This document shows positions 12,325-23,800 of a stretch of DNA of 64,000 nt, piece by piece. The DNA is from Aporrectodea caliginosa. Taxonomy: Eukaryota > Annelida > Clitellata > Crassiclitellata > Lumbricidae. Location: the NCBI GenBank assembly GCA_020284085.1, contig JACEVL010000282.1:1-64000 (forward strand). The letters are read 5' to 3'. The notes beneath the pieces are model-generated. The model ran no database searches. It was not told the origin of the DNA and saw nothing but the letters and a program-made list of their open reading frames with translations. The translations under genes and the position numbers were made by a program. Numbering within the stretch: position 1 is the stretch's first letter; the number at the start of each line of letters is the position of its first letter.

Positions 12325-12680
12325 TCACAATCCATCCATAGACCAATCCATCTATCCAGCCATCCACCATATCCATCCGTTAATCCAACCAACCACCATC
12401 CATCCACAAGATCGGTATTCATCTATCCATCCAACCAGCTATCCATCCATCTACCCATCCATCCATCAATCTGTGGTATCCATCCACCCATCCATCTATG
12501 GTACCCATCACCCCTTCCATCCATCTATGGTATCTATCCATCCATCTATCCACCTATACTATCCATCTATTGTATCCATCTACCCATGATACCCATCCAT
12601 CCATATTCATAGTATCCATCCATGGTATTCATCCAAGCTATCTATGGTATCCAACCACGGTAACCATCCATCCTTTTCAA
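12325..12680 (+). repeat. degenerate (CCAT)n satellite
   Basis: CCATCCATCTATGGTAT-like words repeat irregularly over about 350 bp. It is an old expanded tetranucleotide with a longer secondary period. Confidence 0.85.
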
Positions 12681-13099
12681 AACATTTAGGCCTACTCAGA
12701 ATTACTTTCAGTCCAATCATAGCAACAGCCGACAAATCTAAAATGTCCGGGATAAAATGTTTGGAATGCAAAAACATGAATTTTAGATGACTGTGTGAAA
12801 ATGGCTTTGAGACATGCATGCACGACAACTTTAATTAAAGAATAACAACAGCTTTTCTCTCTCCGTCCACACATGCAAAGCAAAGGCTACAGATTCCCAG
12901 GCATGTTTACCAACAAACACCTGTACAAATTTCTTCAGAATAACAAAGAAAATAAATTTATCAGTGTTTCATTGCTATCAACACCAGCTGACCTAGATAT
13001 AGAATTAGGACTATCACATATACAAACTGATGCAAATACACACCCATATGTGGGCAAAGGGCAGGAAAACATCTTCCCATAAAAGTCTCTACACTAGAC

Positions 13100-13210
13100 G
13101 ATATGGGTTTTATAAATCACTCAAGTCTTTTTTCTTTTGCCATGGCTGGGCTGGGAGCGCTTCTGAGTAGATTTCTTGAAGGGGCGCTATATAAATCTCC
13201 AGAATGAATG
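13100..13210 (+). mobile_element. LINE 3' end, same family as 56872-57400
   Basis: GGTTTTATAAATCACTCAAG, then GGGAGCGCTTCTGAGTAG, then GGGGCGCTATATAAATCTCC, then AATGAATGAA. This matches the last 110 bp of the CR1/L2-like copy at 56872-57400. Confidence 0.8.
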
Positions 13211-13264
13211 AACTAAATTTAACACTTCAATAAAATCCTATCCAAAAAGATTAGACAGCTCCTA

Positions 13265-13330
13265 AATAGGTTATGAGCGCCTGAGTAGTTTCCTTGAAGG
13301 GGCGCTATATAAATTCCCGAATGAATGAAT
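13265..13330 (+). mobile_element. LINE/SINE 3' tail fragment
   Basis: TATGAGCGCCTGAGTAG, then GAAGGGGCGCTATATAAATTCC, then a (GAAT)n start. Only the tail remains. Confidence 0.65.
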
Positions 13331-13644
13331 ATGTGGCTGACAACATTTTAACTTGCCGAAAACCCTATCAAAAAGATTTAAGAGCCTCTACATTGATTAT
13401 TTGGCTGACAAGATTTAACGAAGTCATAACATCCACCCAACAGCCTTGAATGTACGTACCAGACCACTAGCAACCAGCATAAATTCCCAAAAATAGAAAC
13501 AGTTAACACAATATTAAACATTCACTGCATGCCTTGAATTATGCAGACATATAATTGGAAAACTGCCCCAAAAAAGGCAATATAATACAACACTCATCTT
13601 ATTAGTTAGTTTGCTATTGTTTAACAATGTTACCCCTGACTAAT

Positions 13645-13760
13645 CAAACAGGGTTTTATCAATCACTCAAGCCTTATTTCCTAAGCCGTGGCTGGGCTGG
13701 GAGCACCTCTGAGCAGGTTTCTTGAGGAGTGCTATATAAGTCCCGGAATGAATGTATGAA
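13645..13760 (+). mobile_element. LINE 3' end, same family as 56872-57400
   Basis: GGGTTTTATCAATCACTCAA, then GGGAGCACCTCTGAGCAG, then GTGCTATATAAGTCCC, then GAATGAATG. This is a more diverged copy of the 13100 and 57290 ends. Confidence 0.7.
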
Positions 13761-14049
13761 TAACAAAGATGATTAGCATTACCCTCCTCCTTTACCTAGG
13801 TTTGAGAATGGCACCACACGAGTGCATGGTATGGGATTTGGTCAACTATAAATTTCTGTTTGTTTGTTTGAATGTATTAATCTTGCCATGTAGGCTACAG
13901 TGCTGTGCGTTTGCTAGTGATTCTCAATAAAGAATATACTACCTTACTTACTTACTATATCCATACACCCGTACCAAAAACCAGGATGCATTAACCCCCT
14001 CTTACCCCATGCCACCACCAGAATTATAGGAAGGGTGTCGACCACTCAC

Positions 14050-14136
14050 CTTTTTCTGTTGTTTCTCCCACAGCGGATCCAGCTTGGCTTCCCTCTCCCA
14101 CTCGTTCTCCGGTTCCATGTAGTCGTGATTGGACAT
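14050..14136 (-). CDS. ACTN: alpha-actinin, first coding exon
   Basis: Alpha-actinin is the antiparallel F-actin crosslinker of Z-discs and adhesion sites. It has two N-terminal calponin-homology domains, four spectrin repeats and C-terminal EF-hands. This exon encodes only the 29-residue leader before the first CH domain: it starts MSNHDYMEPENEWE and ends in KLDPLWEKQQKK. The order DYMxPExxWxRxxxLDPxWEKQQ(K/R)K is the conserved actinin leader. It is normally followed by TFTAWCNSHL at the start of CH1, which would begin the next exon. The exon ends in phase 0 at a consensus donor (AAAAAG|GTGAGT). The next exon was not found in the 14 kb to the left, so the first intron is probably longer than that. 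Beta-spectrins also have a pre-CH leader but lack this sequence. Confidence 0.85.
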
Positions 14137-14415
14137 TTCCACCTGTACTCGCGGGAACTTCAAACTCTGAAGATGACCAAATTATCGCCCTCTTGAAATT
14201 TCGAAAAAAAAACTCGAGAAAATTATAAGCGCCAGCTATCTGAGCACCTGTTACAGTACTTATGAACAGGAGATCCGGCTTGAAACAGCAGAGCAGCCCT
14301 TTTACTTGGAGTAGTCTACTATTTTTATTTTCACGGGTACACCCTTACACGACTTCTACTTACGAGTCTATAGATCTGTTGATCGTATCGCCAATTCAAA
14401 TATAGCTAACTGCTC

Positions 14416-14455
14416 CACGTGATTCCAGGCCCCGCCTTCTGAGGGATATGATTGG
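14416..14455 (-). promoter_or_regulatory. candidate alpha-actinin promoter elements
   Basis: About 280-320 bp upstream of the actinin ATG, on the minus strand, lie a CCAAT box (14451-14455), a GC box (about 14428-14436) and a CACGTG E-box (14416-14421). An AATAAAAATAG stretch near 14330 differs by one base from the muscle MEF2 consensus. The order resembles a proximal promoter. The transcription start is not known. Confidence 0.35.
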
Positions 14456-14526
14456 CTGTGTTCTACCATCTACTAAGGTAGTAAGTATCCTAAGTAGGGC
14501 TCTCTTTTGAAGCACTGTGCATTGTG

Positions 14527-14800
14527 ATTAATAAGGACACACACGGACACACACACGGACACACACACATGCACGGACACACACACACACACACACACAG
14601 ACACGCGCGCTTACTACTACACGCACCCGTACACAATAGCAAGTAACTATACACCCACAAACGCACGCGCTCACACGCACAATAAAAACACACAAACACG
14701 TATACACGCAGACACACGCACACGCATAAACATAAACACGTACGCACACATACACATGCGCATAGGCCTACACATACACACACGCGCGCGCACACACAAG
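14527..14800 (-). repeat. (GT)n/(AC)n-rich degenerate repeat
   Basis: CACACA tracts mixed with ACGCAC and CACGGACA variants. The cysteine/valine-rich ORFs on the minus strand are artefacts. Confidence 0.9.
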
Positions 14801-15117
14801 AGCACAAACACTGCAGATTATATTATAATATAGGGAATAAAATTATAGGCTACCATTGCAAGTTCAGGTAGGCCGGGTCTAATCCTGAAAGAAGTAATAA
14901 AATCTGTTCAATATGCGCTCAATTGTTAGGCTCTGTAGGCTATGTGCGCTTGGCAGATGCAAACGAAGGCTATACTTACTTATTTTGACAATGGCAAAAT
15001 TATGCAGAGAAGTAAATTAATTCAAGTTGGTGTATTCGTTTATTCTGAATAACCAAGTTGTGACCGGCGCTTGGTTTGATAAATCCATCCGAACCTCCAT
15101 CTTGCGTGGGGGAGGGG

Positions 15118-15325
15118 TTTAGGGTAATGGTAACACTCTGGCGCGTAGAGGCAACGGACCCGGGATCGCTTCCCGGTGCCCTCCCTAAGGTCGACTCAGC
15201 CTTTTCATTCGGTAGGTGGCGTTGACTAAATGAGTGGTAGGGCGTCTTGCATGGCTGCCAAACAGTTAAATTCGACTCCTGTAATAACTCGTGATCATCC
15301 GTTCATACTATGATTTGTTATCATC
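15118..15325 (+). mobile_element. tRNA-derived SINE (family D)
   Basis: A tRNA-like head (TAGGGTAATGGTAACACTCT, then GGGATCGCTTCCCGG) is followed by AAGGTCGACTCAGCC and GAGTGGTAGGGCGTCTTGCA. The same order is at 35890-36065, where AAGGTTGACTCAGCC is seen. Confidence 0.65.
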
Positions 15326-15404
15326 CTGGGTACTTGTCAGTTTGAAACATTAAACGAAGATTAGAAACAAAAACCCGCTTTAGGAGTCTCTGGGTCTCGG
15401 TGAT

Positions 15405-15530
15405 CTTCACTTGGTATCAATTTTGACAGCCCCTTCTGATGTGACGCAGCAATTGTGAATATGCTGGTGCCATTGCGACTAGCTTTCAAGAAGCGTCCTA
15501 GACAAAATTTGGAATTCACGATGCACTCAC
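15405..15530 (+). mobile_element. retroposon 3' end (GCTGGTGCC tail family)
   Basis: GATGTGACGCAGCAATTGTG, then AATATGCTGGTGCC, then GAATTCACGATG. Related tails occur at 2240, 45250, 57980 and 63885. They define a second shared 3' end in the window, distinct from the GCGCTATATAAAT one. Confidence 0.6.
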
Positions 15531-15720
15531 TCTCTCTCTCTCTCTTTCTCTCTCTCTCTTCCTCTGTCTCTTCCTCTGTCTCTGTCTTTCTCTCTGTCTC
15601 TGTCTCTCTCTCTCGCTAACTTACTTATACAACCGATCAATCAATCGATCAATCAATTAATCACTCAATCACACACTCAATCATTCATGCACTCAATCAG
15701 CCAATCACTCACTCATCGGA
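15526..15720 (+). repeat. (TC)n followed by AATC-rich repeat
   Basis: CT dinucleotide with CTGTCT interruptions, then degenerate AATC/ACTC tetranucleotides. It sits directly after the retroposon tail. Confidence 0.9.
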
Positions 15721-16096
15721 ACCGAAATATCCGGTATTTGGGATGAGCGCAACCGGTATAATAGAGATGGCATTCTATGAGTTAGCCTGCACTGCAGCAT
15801 TAAGGCCTACGTAGACAGGATGGTCCAAAGACGGCTAAAGCTAATTGCAATCGCACTGCAAATCTGCATTCCTTCTTTGCCTGAGAGGCATTAGTCATGA
15901 TGACAGACACGCAACCATTGGCAGTCAGTTTACGTAAGACAAAGAACTATTACGCATGCAGGTCTACAGTCTACACTCACCTTTTCAGGTAACCGTGTTG
16001 TGCTCCTAGACAGGCTCACAATGAGATGACTCCTTGTGTACAGTATACATAGGTATGTTGTGTCCACGTTATATATCTATACACATGTGTACAACT

Positions 16097-16230
16097 GTAC
16101 ATATATATATATATATATAGAACTCTATATATATATATGTTCATATATATATGAACTATATAGATATATATATGAACTATATATATATATATATATATAT
16201 AGGGATATGCGTATATATATATATATAGGC
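16097..16230 (+). repeat. (TA)n array with GAACTATA/TATAGTTC palindromes
   Basis: TA runs alternate with GAACT and AGTTC-type islands that are reverse complements. The segment could fold into several hairpins. Confidence 0.85.
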
Positions 16231-16635
16231 CTACTATATAATGGTGATCGGCTGGGTTGTTTATTATAGGCTACTACAGTGTGATCTCTGTGGGCTAAAG
16301 GCCTACAAGTAACAGTTGATTAGATTTTTGTGGGTGTCTACACCGTGCTGATAAGTGAACTCTGATCTCGGGAGTTACCGTGCGCAAATAATGGCAGCCG
16401 GTTTTACGTTAAACTATAGCTTTAAATCTTACCTGGACAGAGTCTTCCTTTCATAAAGTAGGCTACGAGTGGGGCAGTGGGCCTTACGACTTAGCCTAAA
16501 ATCTCGAGTATCCTACCCCTTCTTGGTTGGGGCACGGATAGCAGCAGACAAGATATTTGATAGGTAGCAATGTTTAACAAAGTATACAGGCCTAATTATC
16601 TAAGCATGTTTAGGGTGTCGCCATTACCTGATAAT

Positions 16636-16860
16636 TGTGGGGCGCGGTGGTGTAGGGATATGTTCGGTGCCTTGCAGCCGGAGGGTTGCGGGTTCGAATC
16701 CACCTCAAGCCGCCGCGTATACGGGACCCTGGGCAAGTCCTTCACTCGCCATTGCTCATGCGCTTCGGCGTGAAACTCCGATTCAGTGTCCGCGCTATAG
16801 TCGGGAGCGCCGCTGAGTAGAAATCTTGAAGGGGCGCTATAACAAGTGCTCATATACATA
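16636..16860 (+). mobile_element. tRNA-derived SINE (family A), copy 1
   Basis: GGGGCGCGGTGGTGTAGGGA (A-box region) and GTTGCGGGTTCGAATCCACC (B box) are spaced as in a tRNA. The body contains CTCATGCGCTTCGGCG and AACTCCGATTCAGTGTCCGC. The tail is GGGAGCGCCGCTGAGTAG and GAAGGGGCGCTATAA with an ATAC end. Copies also lie at 19266, 37228 and 62164. Confidence 0.88.
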
Positions 16861-16899
16861 CAATTAGATACATTACTTATGCATGCATATGGGTGCTCT

Positions 16900-17125
16900 A
16901 TAGAGTAAGTAGGGCCTAGTGGTTAGCGTGCTGGACTGCCAAATTGCCAATCCAGAGATCAGAGGTTCAAATCCCCGCCAGGGTAGAAATGTGGGCCTCA
17001 CGGGCCCAGTGAGAATCCCACGTGGGCACATCTGTGTATGCTGGCATCTGGTAAGTAGACTACCGCCACCTGGTAATTTCCTCTCCCCCGAATTCCTGGA
17101 TCTGCCATGACGGCACATTCCCTTA
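16900..17125 (+). mobile_element. tRNA-derived SINE (family B-like)
   Basis: GGGCCTAGTGGTTAGCGTGC has a good pol III A box. AGAGGTTCAAATCCCCGCC is a B box about 40 bp later. The GGGTAGAAATGTGGGCC body and a TTAATTAATCAATTA end follow. The head resembles a tRNA gene more closely than the other families do, but the rest of the copy is SINE-like. Confidence 0.7.
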
Positions 17126-17129
17126 ATTA

Positions 17130-17580
17130 ATCAATTAGTTTAGGCCTGTAGGCGGTAAACCATGATATCCTCGTATGATACGCATGCTCTTGTGGTTTCG
17201 GCGTGATAGCAATGTTTATAATAAGATAGCCTATAATGTTCTCAACGATCATGCCTGACCCCAACTATATAATCGCATTGTTAGTCCATTTAAATCCTTC
17301 ATATGAAAAGCGCAGTGGCCTACTCATAGACCGAAATTTAGGGCTAAGTACGCACTGCCGTATATGGGCCTATGCTATGCTTTAAGCCTACATCTTGAGT
17401 TCAAGAATGGCTCATAGGCCTATTAGGGACACGAAAAGTTTGTTGTCGCGTGGATTCATGCGTGCCTTCTCCATTACACACAACGCACTTTTAATACCTA
17501 CGATACGGACTCAATAAACTACTCATATCAAGCATCTGCAGTAAATATATCTAACTATATCCAGGCATCATCGAGTGTGT
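17130..17580. other. unique sequence, nothing recognised
   Basis: No exon, retroposon or inverted-repeat signal was recognised. Confidence 0.35.
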
Positions 17581-17583
17581 TTA

Positions 17584-17672
<89 letters not shown>
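17584..17672 (+). repeat. (GT)n microsatellite
   Basis: About 44 uninterrupted GT/TG dinucleotides, likely to be polymorphic. Confidence 0.97.
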
Positions 17673-17673
<1 letters not shown>

Positions 17674-18514
17674 CTGCTTGGTTCATTAATTGCCTTGTAG
17701 TGAGGCATGTTGAGTAGGCCTGTGCTAGCTACATGTTTAGTTGACTATATCATAAGCGTAGCCTAATTTGGTCTGAGGACTATCATGGCTACATTTATCT
17801 TATATTAAATGGCATGCCAAGTTTTATTAATGTCATAAAATTATAGCAAATATATCGTACTACGGAGTACCTCATAGGCTGAATAATTCGAGCAACGGGT
17901 CTCAGGAATTTTACCAAAATGACCTATGAAAGATATACTGTGCATGACTTCAAGCGTAAGACTGTCCCAGATTGATGCAGTGAATCATGGAGCAGAAAAA
18001 TTTAGCAATGTTGTGCCTGTTATGAAAAGCATTCCCCTATTAAGCATATTAAAACTTAATTTTAGTATAAGCCTGTGGTGCTGCAGCCCTTTTAAATGAC
18101 ATAGAATGCAGTGTAGCCTACGTATGGGAGGGGATAATGAAGTCAGATTAGATTAAAAATCTTGAAAGACATTTAAGTCTGTTTAAGACACAGACAGAGG
18201 CCAACTGGCGAGAGAAGGAATGTCCCCTAATCATAAATATTCTCCTAAAAGATATGCTTAGTTAAATCAGACACTAATTTAACCTCAATATATTAACTGG
18301 ATATTCGTGTGGTATCTTCTAGAACTTTTCAAAAGCACTGATAGAATCTAAAATGTGCAACTTAGAGATATTGAAATGCTTCTTGAGCTTAGCACAAGAT
18401 TATTGTATGATGGTCCAAAACACGAGAAAATGTTTCAATGGTGCATGTGGTATTTCAATTTTACTCGAACAGTCACACCATCTAACACCAAACCACTGTC
18501 ATGAGCTCTTGTGG

Positions 18515-18725
18515 GATGCAGGCTAGTAGTCTAGTAGTTAGAGTGCTGGGTTCAAATCCCTACCAGGACAGAAATTTGTTTCAAGATCAGCTCCTCTTGC
18601 ACTCGCTGGCAAACTCAGTCAAATGAGTACAATGACAGTACACAGTCAGTGGGCAGACCAGACGGCAAAAGACACAACTGGCCACCTTAGCTGAAGCTAA
18701 TAAATTAAGTCATAAAACACTAAAC
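18515..18725 (+). mobile_element. tRNA-derived SINE (family B), partly deleted head
   Basis: TAGTAGTCTAGTAGTTAGAGTG is followed after a short gap by GGGTTCAAATCCCTACCAGG. The GACAGAAATTTGTTTCAAGA body and the inverse of the GGCCAGTCCTCTCCCTCGC segment of the 7668 and 10215 copies come next. Confidence 0.65.
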
Positions 18726-18856
18726 ACCATATAGCTGCCTCTCAGGACTAGGTTCAAGGTCTGTTCTTCAAAACGCCAATGAAGACCCTATATTAGGAGT
18801 CTTAATACATAACTACATGCAAATTATGGCCTAATACCAGCCACTGGGATCAAAAG

Positions 18857-18905
18857 AAGTGTCTAGCAATAAGCCACAACAACTGTGGCTTATCGCTAGA
18901 CACTT
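18857..18905. repeat. 49-nt near-perfect hairpin
   Basis: Two 22-bp arms (AAGTGTCTAGCAATAAGCCA... and its reverse complement) are separated by a 5-bp loop. There is one A/C mismatch. The arms are the length of a miRNA duplex, but the loop is very short for a pre-miRNA. It could equally be a degenerate palindrome from a small transposon. Confidence 0.7.
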
Positions 18906-19265
18906 GTTTTGGCTAAAATGCTATTTCAGCCTGTTGTCAAAGCCGGCTGCATTAATGTCCGGCCATCATCATACATTATTTTGAACATAAAAATTATGGC
19001 AACCCTATGTGCTGTTATTCAACACACAGACTTGTTTACTATTAAGATAGTCAAACTGAATAGTATTATGCAGGGTAGAAATTGTCAGCCATGACCAACC
19101 AACCACCTGTTCAGGCCAATCCTACTTCTAATTCAATTTCCTGAATATTAAAGATGCCAGCTGTAACATATAGGCCTCTGTCTCATTGCAAACTCTTCTC
19201 TTTAACCTGTTCATCTTCAAAGTCCTACTCTATTATGTAGGCTACTCTAACACTTTTATCGCACA

Positions 19266-19498
19266 CTTGGGGCGAGGTGGTGTAGGGGTATGTTCGGTGC
19301 CTTGCAGCCGGAGGGTTGCGGGTTCGAATCCACCTCAAGCCGTCGCGTAGGGACCCTGAGCAAGTCCTTCACTCTCAATTGCTCATGCGCTTCGGCGTGA
19401 AACTCCGATTCAGTGTCCGCGCTGTAGTCGGGAGCGCCTCTGAGTAGAAATCTTGAAGTGGAGCTATAACAAGTGCTCATACATACATACATACATAC
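19266..19498 (+). mobile_element. tRNA-derived SINE (family A), copy 2
   Basis: Same head, body and GGGAGCGCCTCTGAGTAG tail as the 16636 copy. It ends in (CATA)n. The two differ at scattered sites and a small gap after the B box. Confidence 0.88.
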
Positions 19499-19739
19499 TT
19501 ATGAGCCCACTCAAAGGCACTCCTCGCCAGCTTAAGTGAGGCTAAAGTTTACGTAGGAAAACATGTCTGCCTGTGACCGATTAATTCTCAAATAACTAGA
19601 AAGATGACCCAGAATATTTGTAAGCACCTCTTCAAGAAAACTCATCACAGGTGCTCTTAAGTCCCAACTTTACAAAGTTAGCATAGCGATAGTGGCTATT
19701 TATAGATTTAAATTCCGGGCTAGCATGGTCTGGACAAGA

Positions 19740-20105
19740 GGGGGGACTATCAACCAAGGGGTTCAAATCCCTATCAGGACAGAAATTTGTTTCAAGATCA
19801 GCTCGCTTCGTTAAATCGCGTGGTTCCTATTCAAACGGGGAGTGATGGTAAAGTATCTCACCTGAACAATTCATTGGAAAATGAGCAGGGTCAAGGCCAA
19901 TATTCAAGGGGACTTTAAATCGCATGGCTGCTATTCAAACGGGCAACAATGGTATAGGATCTCACCCGAACAATTCATTGGAAAATGAGCAGGGTCGAGG
20001 CCAATATACAAGGGGACTTTAAATCCCGTGGCTCCCATTCAAACGGGCAACAGTGGTACAGGATCTCACAGTTCTCACCTGACCAAGTGAGCAGGATCGA
20101 GGCCA
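19740..20105 (+). repeat. about 112-bp tandem repeat, 2.7 units
   Basis: Units run from AAATCGCGTGGTTCCTATTC through TCTCACCTGAACAATTCATT to AGCAGGGTCAAGGCCAAT. They begin near 19813 and are preceded by a fragment of the family B SINE body. An inverted single copy of the unit lies at 63608-63702. Confidence 0.85.
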
Positions 20106-20731
20106 TACGCCAACTATAGAACACTTGCACATTTACAAGACCACAATTCAAAGTCTTCAAACGCTTGCAAAGTATAGGCAGAGAGGTGAAAGATATTCGT
20201 GTCCCAGGTTGCACATATCAGCAGCCTGTTCCAGTACGAGGAATGAACACTATGTAAAACACATAAAACTGCAAAACACAACAATCAGTATCAACAGCTG
20301 TTTTTAAAGGCGTTTCTGCCGTTGTAAGCACTATTCATCAAATCATCGTACCCATCATCATGAAAACCACTTGGTGATATGGATAACAAGTATATACATG
20401 CATATTGGATTAATGAAGAAACTTGTGTGCTGGTCTCCAACATTATCCACAGTTCAAAATGCATTATATGTGCATTGGCCATTTTTTGAGTTGATTTGCT
20501 GTACTTCACTCAAATACCAAATATAACAGTCAACAAAATAACAACGTTTAAAGAAAACTGCGTACAAGGACAATCAAGAGGGACAAAGTGTACACTTGTT
20601 TGCTGGTTTTTACTGCTTGTCAGTCCTCCATTGGGAAGTGATTTCAAGCCAAAAGAAAACTCCAGCGTTCAGAACAACAGTCAAAACCTGGGCTGGAAGA
20701 AGCTAGAAGGAACACTGGAACATCTTCCCAT

Positions 20732-20883
20732 TTACTCCACAACTTCATCAGTCTCCTCATCTACGTCGCCCCCAAGTTCACTGCCTTGGTCCTCTCCCTC
20801 ACTCAGAAACATCTCGCCCAGTGGAGTCGGCATATTCTCTGGTGTCATCATCTCCTCTTCTTCCTCCTCTTCCTCCTCCTCTC
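20732..20883 (-). CDS. RSPH1: RSPH1 exon 7 (acidic C-terminus)
   Basis: After TTTAG it encodes a run of ten Glu, then [15 protein letters not shown] and an acidic end [11 protein letters not shown] before TAA. No AATAAA signal was seen close downstream. Confidence 0.9.
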
Positions 20884-23800
20884 CTAAACAACATCCAAAG
20901 ACAAAGACAATTACAGTAAATAATAATAATAATCATATTCTTTATTATTTCAAACCGACAAACACAGTATGATTACAAATCAGTATGAACGGATGATCAC
21001 AAGTTATTACAGGAGTTGAAAGTAACTGTATACGCCAGCCATACAAGGCGCCCATCACGTCCTACATCTCATTTCACCAACGCGCCATCTCGCGAATGAT
21101 AGGCTGAGTGAACCTTTTGGGAGGGCTGCGGGAAGCAATTCCGCTTTCTACTGCTCTTCATGTCAGTGATGTTACCACTACTCCATGGACCCCCCCCCCA
21201 GGACACAACTTCTTTATTCAAACGAATTGCCTATAGCACTGTCAATATTGGCCGAGGTTCAGTATTATAAAAAAATTAATTTCCTAAGAACTGCAGTGTT
21301 GTCTGTTCTCCAATCATCTGTTCACCAAATAAAACGGCCACACTCATCATGCTACAGAAATATGCTTCAAAGGCTAAACCAAACCTCTGTGCATGTATGT
21401 AAATTTCTAGCAAACCTAGCTTTACAAACGTTTCCAACAATAAAGTAGGCCTATATATGATATCTATATATATAATCCAAAGTCTCTTTTTTCTGTCCTT
21501 CCGTATGTTTGTCCGTCTCGCTAAAGGCTCCGAAACGGAACGGTTTAGCGATTTGAAAAAATTTACAAAACATTATTACGCAACGTCTAGGTCAACGCGA
21601 CTATTTTCAGTTCGCAATTTTATTTAAACGCCGATATATGGCCATTTTAAATTTCCAACTTATCGACGAGGCTATATCTCAATACCGGTCTCTTACACCA
21701 TGGCCATGATAGTAAGGCCATTTGTTCACGTCACGCATGCTAATTAAATATGCAATCTTACGTCACACGTAGCATATAGGTCAACGCTCTGATTCGCAAC
21801 CAATCACGTTGACCGTTGATTTAACATCAGAAGTGGGGACCACGGGAGAATTTCTAGGTCATCGGACTTAAAGATTCGCCAATGCAACACTTTAGCGATA
21901 CGAAATTTTTAACGAACGTTTTCATTTGAATTTCTATAGATCTCAACCCAACTATATTTCAACTCAAAATTTACTTTAAATTCCGATATTTTGACATTTT
22001 AAGTTTCAATGTGGTCATAGTTTCAATGCCATCAAATGCATGGGAGTATGTATTACATAGAGTTGCAATTAAACAAATTTCAAGCCAGCGCGTAAATTCG
22101 CCAGAGGGACACACGAAAAATTTTCACATCGTTAAATTCAAATTCACAGGCGTTGACGAAGATGTCGTTAAATTCAAATACACGGGCGCTGAGGAAAACC
22201 CGGGCGAACGCCGGGTAAAAACTGCTAGTCAGTGGATAAAAGTAAGATAAATAACTTCATATGCAACAACTTTCTACAGGAAAGCAACAGTTGACTGAGT
22301 CAAGCCACCTTTCACTTTGTGATAAAAATCACAGGGCCATAATCACCACAAATATTTTCCTATAACTAAATATTTATATAGCACCCTAAAAAAACACGGA
22401 AGAAGACAACTGACCTTTGCTACATAGAGCAACATGACCTCTATCAACTTACCTCCAGTATCTGCCTTCTTTTCTAACGCTTCCTGGACCAGCCGCTCCT
22501 TTTTCCTCTCTTCCTCGTACAGTTCTCGAAGGTCAACATCTGGAAGTTTCACCGACAAAGCAGTTGCCTTCCATTTGGCCACCATCTTCGGCTCCCCTTC
22601 TTCTTCTCCTTTGTCCTCTGGTGGCTACAAAAAAGTGGTCAGAAGATATACAACAGTCACCTGCCAGCTAGAAGGATGCCGCACCTTCTAAGTACATGTA
22701 AGTACTGTCTGCCAGGGAGGATCAGTTGGTGAGCTTATTTAAAAGTAAGTATTAAGTAAGTATATTATTTATTTATCCAACTTGCATAACTGCACTTTGG
22801 TTTACATGAAATTAACTTTTATAAAGCATTCTTTGTTAAAACGGTTTTCTCATTAAGTTGTCAGCCTGTGGGACAATTCGGTCATGCAGTCTGGGACACA
22901 AGGAATAGGGAAGTGTCTGACTCTACCTGCTGAGCGCAATCAAATTAAATCATTTATTTTCAAATCAAATCGATGGTTTTAAATATATGACAAAATTTGG
23001 CATATCTGCATTACCCACAAGAAACTCAGAAAACCAGGAGACAAGGAAAGCTAAAATTAAAAAAGTCCAGAAGCATATGGACTTACAATGCAAAGCCTAC
23101 CTGTTCTACGATGATGTACTCTCCATCTTGTTGGCAGTTTATGTCAAATACATATCTGCCACTGCCCCTTGGCTGAAAAAGCAAAATAAAAGTAAAGCAA
23201 CACACAAAACAATGTTTTAGAAACATTCAATTTCAGTAAGATTTTTAAATCTCAAGTTCATGAAAACATTTAGTATTTTGATATCAGCAGAAAAATGGCA
23301 TTGAAGCCAGATGTGTTTTAACACTTGTCATTAGCCTACTGAATCAATGGACATTTGTGTAGTGTGGTAGGGGTGTACCGTGTATGATGGTTAACTCACA
23401 TGTGAGGAATATTTATATGTATTTGAATATACTCATATTTCAGAGGAATTTCTTTAGAGGCATGTTAACAAGCCTGTTACCTTTACCTGGTTAAACCTTT
23501 ACCTGGTTAGACCAACAGCACTCCTTGAAATTTACTATGTATTATTAATACACCATATCAATTGACCTAAGGTGCAAGTAAATGCAAGTAAATACTTGTC
23601 TAACAGAAGTTTGAGTGCACATTCCAAAGTGCACATGTATAAATATCATTTATTACTTAAGAAAATTTAATTTTCAGTAATTTACCTGTACTTTACCAGT
23701 GCTGGCCTGCTGGGTAATTAATGACAACGCTAATCTTACCATTAATTATTTAACCCTACGTTAATTAAGAAATCTGCTGTGTACCTTGTCATTCTTGAAC

